8,314 nucleotides of DNA, taken from DASXTS01 sp036505275 (GTDB lineage: Bacteria > Actinomycetota > Actinomycetes > Mycobacteriales > Pseudonocardiaceae). Made by a program: the position numbers and the translations under genes. The notes beneath the pieces were generated by a model. That model was not told the origin of the DNA and searched no databases. It saw only the letters and a list, made by a program, of their open reading frames with translations. The stretch covers positions 1 through 8,314 of the forward strand of contig DASXTS010000476.1 of assembly GCA_036505275.1 (NCBI GenBank). Direction: 5' to 3'. Positions 5,576 to 8,314 of this stretch are shown here, in pieces. Each line of letters begins with the position of its first letter. Within the stretch, counting starts at the first letter, position 1.

Positions 5576-6802
5576 TCAGGTTCTCGGTGCGGGGCGGCTG
5601 AGCGATCCGACGAGGAGTGCGGCGAGCATCCAGGCGGCGGCGTAGCTGAATGCGACCGCGGGTGAGATCGCCGTCCAGAGCAGGGCCACTGCCGTGGAGG
5701 CGGCGAAGTCGCCGGCGGCCTGGACGACACCGAGGACGCCGAAGCCGGATCCGCGGAGGTGGTCGGGTAGCAGGGTCGCCACGAGGGTCGATTCGGCGGG
5801 TTCGGCCAGTCCGATGCCGGTGCCGGCCAGCGCGAACGCGAGGAGCAGCACCGGCCAGGTCAGGCCGGACATCGCAAATAGCCCGTACGCGGCGGCGTAT
5901 GCGGCTGCGGCGGCCGCCAAGACGACGCGGGGCCCGGCGCGGTCGATCCAGTGTCCGCCGACGGCGGAGCCGATCGCGGCGAAGGCGTTGTGGCCGGCGT
6001 AGAGCAGGATCGCCAACGACGTGGCCGAGGTGAGTGATGTGGTGTCCTCTTGCAGCAGCTGGGTGGCGCGCAGGATCAGCAGCGTGGTGGCAGTGTTACC
6101 GATCTCGAACAGCGCCACGGGCAGCAGCTCACGGATGATCCCCGTTTGGCGTAGGCCGCTGAGGTTCAGCCGCACGGTGCGGCGGGCGATGGGGTCGGCG
6201 TGGATTCGCCGGGCCTTGCGGGCGACGATGGTGATGGCGACGGCCGCAAGCAGGCCGGGTGGTAGCGCCCAGTAGATGGCGCCGCGCACGCCGACCAGTC
6301 CGACCAGCGCGGAGGCGATCAGTGGGCCGGCGACGGCGCCGAGGTTGTCCCCGGCCCGCTCCAGGCCGAACGCCCGGCCGTAGGCACGAGGCGGGACGAG
6401 GGAGGCGAGCAGCGCGTCCCGCGCCGGCCCCCGAGCGCCGCGGGCTGCCCAGGCCACCGCACGCAGCAGGCCGGCCTGCCACACGGTGGCCGCCAAGCCG
6501 ATGGCGGAGGTGGCTATCGCGGTGACGACATAACCGCCGCTGGCCAGCCGGGCCCGCCGGCGTGGCTCATCGGCCAGTGGGCCGCCAGCGATTTTCGACA
6601 GTCCCAGCAGCGCGTCGCTGGCACCCTCGATGATGCCGAGGGCGCCCGGTGAGGCGTGCAGAACGGACGTCAGGAAGCTCGGGAAGACCGCGGTGGCGAT
6701 CTCATGACCGGCGTCGCTGAAGAAGCTGGTCAAACCCACCCCGGCGACACCGCCGGTCAACCATCCACCGGCCGGTCCTGGCTCGGACCGCTGCCCGGTC
6801 AT
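5576..6802 (-). CDS. MFS transporter, 12-TM type, intact
   Basis: 408 residues with about 12 hydrophobic segments, an inner-membrane permease of the major facilitator superfamily. Features: SFFSDAGHEIATAVFPSFL in the first helix (26-44), a motif A-like loop GGPLADEPRRR (73-83), RGARGPARDALLASLVPP (121-138), then GRAFGLERAGDNLGAVAGPL (142-161), which matches the region after helix 4 in the group of bacterial MFS permeases with an R-G-x-R-x-P-x-R-D-A motif. A similar motif A-like loop in the second half reads GGHWIDRAGPRVV. Substrate is unknown; export of a drug, metalloid or metabolite is possible. The ATG at 6802 overlaps the stop of the upstream antiporter fragment as ATGA, and GGGGA lies 3 nt upstream, so translation is probably coupled. 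No damage is visible in this gene, unlike its neighbours. Confidence 0.93.
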   Translation of the reverse strand: MTGQRSEPGPAGGWLTGGVAGVGLTSFFSDAGHEIATAVFPSFLTSVLHASPGALGIIEGASDALLGLSKIAGGPLADEPRRRARLASGGYVVTAIATSAIGLAATVWQAGLLRAVAWAARGARGPARDALLASLVPPRAYGRAFGLERAGDNLGAVAGPLIASALVGLVGVRGAIYWALPPGLLAAVAITIVARKARRIHADPIARRTVRLNLSGLRQTGIIRELLPVALFEIGNTATTLLILRATQLLQEDTTSLTSATSLAILLYAGHNAFAAIGSAVGGHWIDRAGPRVVLAAAAAAYAAAYGLFAMSGLTWPVLLLAFALAGTGIGLAEPAESTLVATLLPDHLRGSGFGVLGVVQAAGDFAASTAVALLWTAISPAVAFSYAAAWMLAALLVGSLSRPAPRT

Positions 6803-7227
6803 GGATCCCCAGCTTCATCCGGGTGGGCTCGAATGCGGGTAACGGTGGGCCGCTCCGCTGTGCTGCCAACCGCCAGGCCGAGGCCGATACCGACCGCAAA
6901 GGGCACCACGATGCCCAGAGCGCCGGCGCGCAGCGCGCTGCCGCCGACACTGCGCAGGTCGTCCAGCCGGGTTTCCAGGCCCGCCGAGAACAGCAAGACA
7001 ACGACGCCCAGGTCGGAGAAGGCCTGCAACACATCGGTCAACTCGACCCAGCCCAACACCGCCGGCCCGACGATAACCCCGGCAACGACCTCGCCAACCA
7101 GCGCTGGTTGGTGGAGCCGTGCCGCCAACTCGTGACCGACCTTCGCCGCGAGTAGCACCAAGAAGAGATCCAGAATCACGGCGTGACCGTCGGCCGGGGA
7201 CCAGGCGGCAATCGCGCACCAAGGCAC
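6799..7227 (-). CDS. CPA2-type cation/proton antiporter, N-terminal fragment only
   Basis: About 142 residues. From residue 18 the sequence reads as the start of a Na_H_Exchanger/KefB-type antiporter: LDLFLVLLAAKVGHELAARL, then PALVGEVVAGVIVGPAVLGW (41-60), then LGVVVLLFSAGLET (73-86), three to four membrane segments. After AVGIGLGLAVG it changes abruptly to a polar tail and stops at 6799-6801. Full antiporters have about 380-420 residues and 10-13 helices, including the core Asp-containing helix, absent here, so transport is not expected. The TGA overlaps the ATG of the MFS gene (ATGA). I chose the GTG at 7227 because GAGGG lies 8 nt upstream (7236-7240); GTG at 7177-7179 would begin nearer the first helix, and the frame opens to 7272. 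It may be a remnant kept only as a translated leader for the MFS gene. Confidence 0.7.
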   Translation of the reverse strand: MPWCAIAAWSPADGHAVILDLFLVLLAAKVGHELAARLHQPALVGEVVAGVIVGPAVLGWVELTDVLQAFSDLGVVVLLFSAGLETRLDDLRSVGGSALRAGALGIVVPFAVGIGLGLAVGSTAERPTVTRIRAHPDEAGDP

Positions 7228-7415
7228 GACAAGCACCCTCGCATAACGTCGGGCGTGCCGGCCGGCCCACACGCCTCGCGCCGCCGCCCCCTGCGCGAGC
7301 GGGGGTCACACGCCACAATCCGAAGGGAGAACAGCCGCAAGAGCGCAACGAGCTGGCATGGCAGGCCGGCGCAACATCGTCTTCGCGTGGGTGCTCACCC
7401 TGCCTGCGGCCGGCT

Positions 7416-7577
7416 CTCAGGGTGCTGCGGCAGGCCGGCCTGGCAGTCAGCGAGCCGGTGGGCCGCTACACCTGCCACCGGCTGGTGCCGCAACGGCTGG
7501 AGGAGCTGGCCGAGCACTACCGGATCCTGGCCGCGCGGTCCCGACAGACCCGTGGGCCGCGGCGGCCATGCGGTTGA
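7416..7577 (+). pseudogene. ArsR-family regulator, C-terminal fragment
   Basis: The frame ending at 7577 gives LRVLRQAGLAVSEPVGRY, then TCHRLVPQRLEELAEHYRIL and AARSRQTRG. This is the recognition helix end, the beta-wing (SEPVGRYTCHRL) and the dimer helix of a short ArsR repressor. The part before LRVLRQ should hold helices 1-3 and the start of the recognition helix, but upstream translation in all three frames is unlike ArsR, so the N-terminal half is missing or scrambled. Its stop TGA (7575-7577) overlaps the ATG at 7568 of the aquaporin-like frame, the usual arrangement of a coupled operon. Nothing shows which inducer the original repressor sensed; the downstream MIP gene suggests arsenite. 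Confidence 0.65.
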
Positions 7578-7799
7578 CGGCCGTGGCGCGGCAGACGGCC
7601 GTGGAGTTGCTCGGGTCGGCAGGGCTGGTCTGCGTCGCGATCAGGTCCGGGATCGCGGCGCGACGCCTGTCCGAGCACGACGTTGGCCTGCAGCTGTTGG
7701 AAAACGCCATCGCGACCGGGGCGGGCCTGGTCGCGCTCATCCTGACCTTCGGTCCGGTATCGGGAAGCCCAGTTCAACCCCCGTCCCGGCAGAGGTTGA
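7568..7799 (+). pseudogene. Aquaglyceroporin (MIP family), N-terminal fragment with frameshift
   Basis: From the ATG at 7568 the translation matches an actinobacterial MIP channel: a first helix (TAVELLGSAGLVCVAIRSGI), the loop ARRLSEHDVGLQLLENA, then a second helix (ATGAGLVALILTFGPVSG). The family continues S-G-A-H-F-N-P into the first half-helix. Here removing one A from GGAAGCC at about 7765-7767 restores S-G-A-Q-F-N-P, after which the frame reads RPGRG and stops at 7799. So the gene has a one-base insertion, His replaced by Gln before FNP, Arg after NP, and loss of about three quarters of the usual 230-250 residues. MIP channels linked to arsR genes move arsenite and other small neutral solutes across the inner membrane. 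With the overlapping ArsR fragment this looks like a decayed arsenic-resistance pair. No channel can form. Confidence 0.7.
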
Positions 7800-7829
7800 A
7801 CACATCATCGAGGCGAACTCGGTGACGAA

Positions 7830-7861
7830 CCCGACCCCTCTTGGGCAAGAGAGTGTTCGGG
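7830..7861 (-). terminator. Possible terminator hairpin of the small ABM-like gene
   Basis: Inner stem CTCTT-GGGC-AAGAG (7838-7851) and outer stem CCCGA/TCGGG (7830-7834 with 7857-7861), separated by a 3x5 internal loop. It begins 11 nt after the stop of the minus-strand gene. No U-run follows, so this is only a candidate. Confidence 0.4.
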
Positions 7862-7871
7862 CAGGCGCTCG

Positions 7872-8165
7872 TTACTGCGTGACGACGTTGTGAACAGGGA
7901 AGACCTGAGGCTGGACGTCCGGGGCCCCCGCCTGCTTGAGCAGAGGTACGAGCTTCTCCCCGAAACGCTGGAACGCCTCTTCGGACTCCCACACGTCCAG
8001 CACGCGCCACCCGCCGGACGTCGGTCCGGCCACGTGGGAGATGATCCCTGCTTCCGGCCATTGGGATAGTGAGGTGAACGGCTGTCCGTTGTTGAGGTTT
8101 CTGCACACCTCGTCGTACTGCTCGCTGGTCATGCCGGGGATGTCGAAGAGAAAAGCGAGAGCCAC
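7872..8165 (-). CDS. Small alpha/beta-barrel protein, ABM-like (about 97 aa)
   Basis: From the GTG at 8165 the product has 97 residues: a first beta strand (ALAFLFDIPGM), a helix (TSEQYDEVCRNLN), strands around GIISHVAGPTSGGWRVLDVWES with the W-R-V-x-D-x-W-E-S pattern, a second helix (EEAFQRFGEKLVPLLKQAG) and a last strand (QPQVFPVHNVV). Order and pattern fit dimeric alpha+beta barrel proteins of the antibiotic biosynthesis monooxygenase (ABM) type, common small actinobacterial proteins without an assigned reaction. AGGGGG at 8172-8177, 6 nt upstream, decides for the GTG over the ATG at 8189 and the longer frame to 8225. A -35/-10 pair is visible upstream. It appears to be a single-gene transcript. 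Catalysis is not supported by any residue I can point to, so the function stays unknown. Confidence 0.85.
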   Translation of the reverse strand: MALAFLFDIPGMTSEQYDEVCRNLNNGQPFTSLSQWPEAGIISHVAGPTSGGWRVLDVWESEEAFQRFGEKLVPLLKQAGAPDVQPQVFPVHNVVTQ

Positions 8166-8171
8166 TGTTGT

Positions 8172-8177
8172 CCCCCT
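8172..8177 (-). promoter_or_regulatory. Ribosome binding site fixing the GTG start at 8165
   Basis: AGGGGG on the minus strand, 6 nt before GTG 8163-8165. It lies downstream of the competing ATG at 8189, so it argues against that start. Confidence 0.65.
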
Positions 8178-8205
8178 GCGGGTCGTCATGTCATGGACGC
8201 TGGGC

Positions 8206-8234
8206 AGCATAGGGCTCCAACCCAACTAGATCAA
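8206..8234 (-). promoter_or_regulatory. Sigma70-type promoter of the ABM-like gene
   Basis: Minus strand: -35-like TTGATC (8229-8234), a 17-nt spacer, and -10-like TATGCT (8206-8211). Transcription would begin near 8199, about 34 nt before the GTG start. The match is 4 of 6 bases in each box with ideal spacing. Confidence 0.5.
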
Positions 8235-8314
8235 GCTGTGGAAGGCGTGGCCCCCGCTCCCTCGGCTCGCCCAGGGTGACGGAAACACCTTTCTGGGTGA
8301 TCGCCAGCGAGTTC

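Noticed and set aside
7791..7893. Plus-strand tail reading VEHIIEANSVTNPTPLG in one frame
   Set aside because: It looks mildly protein-like but has no start, matches no family I know, and runs antisense into the 3' end of the ABM-like gene.
7774..8106. Minus-strand frame of 110 codons overlapping the ABM-like gene
   Set aside because: It is out of phase with the ABM-like protein, Arg/Gly-rich, and covers the hairpin and the MIP remnant.
8276..8314. Possible GTG start of a plus-strand gene (TETPFWVIASEF)
   Set aside because: Only 13 codons are inside the window and there is no clear RBS, so it cannot be supported, though it may be the beginning of a further gene.

Overview
The window is high-GC DNA with strong GC bias at third codon positions, frequent GTG starts and GGAGG-type ribosome binding sites, so it most likely comes from an actinomycete. 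No sequence here identifies the genus. Nothing resembles a tRNA, rRNA, CRISPR array or complete insertion sequence. The content looks like an accessory chromosomal region: a few intact transport and regulatory genes are separated by gene remnants, several with visible frameshifts.

Layout. (1) Bases 1-1336, minus strand: a DHA2-type (EmrB/QacA) drug-efflux MFS transporter that runs off the left edge. Upstream of it on the same strand are a possible 60-residue Cys-rich protein, a long imperfect hairpin (1591-1654) and a TolB/PD40 beta-propeller fragment (1681-1929). (2) 1932-3098, minus: a secreted, probably lipid-anchored metallophosphoesterase of the 5'-nucleotidase superfamily with altered metal-site motifs. 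Just upstream is a frameshifted, truncated DUF1772 membrane-protein gene (3176-3396). (3) 3481-3507: two nested or tandem palindromes that look like an operator, between the DUF1772 remnant and a divergent ArsR-type winged-helix regulator (3597-4682, plus). (4) 4683-5575: an intergenic stretch, an uncertain minus-strand ORF, and a plus-strand DUF2493 (SLOG-like) remnant spread over three reading frames. (5) 5576-7227, minus: an intact 12-TM-type MFS transporter whose start overlaps (ATGA) the stop of a truncated CPA2 cation/proton antiporter N-terminus. (6) 7416-7799, plus: the C-terminal end of an ArsR regulator overlapping the N-terminal part of an aquaglyceroporin (MIP) that is frameshifted just before its first NPA-type motif. 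This resembles a decayed arsR-MIP pair of an arsenic-resistance locus. (7) 7872-8165, minus: a small intact alpha/beta-barrel (ABM-like) protein with a recognisable promoter and RBS.

Functionally the intact genes are two efflux-type MFS permeases, one regulator, one secreted phosphoesterase-like protein and one small ABM-like protein. No clear joint pathway is visible. I found no convincing new multi-gene system. The clearest signals are the density of broken genes, the antiporter fragment coupled to an MFS gene, the paired palindromic operator, the divergent phosphoesterase active site and the long hairpin.
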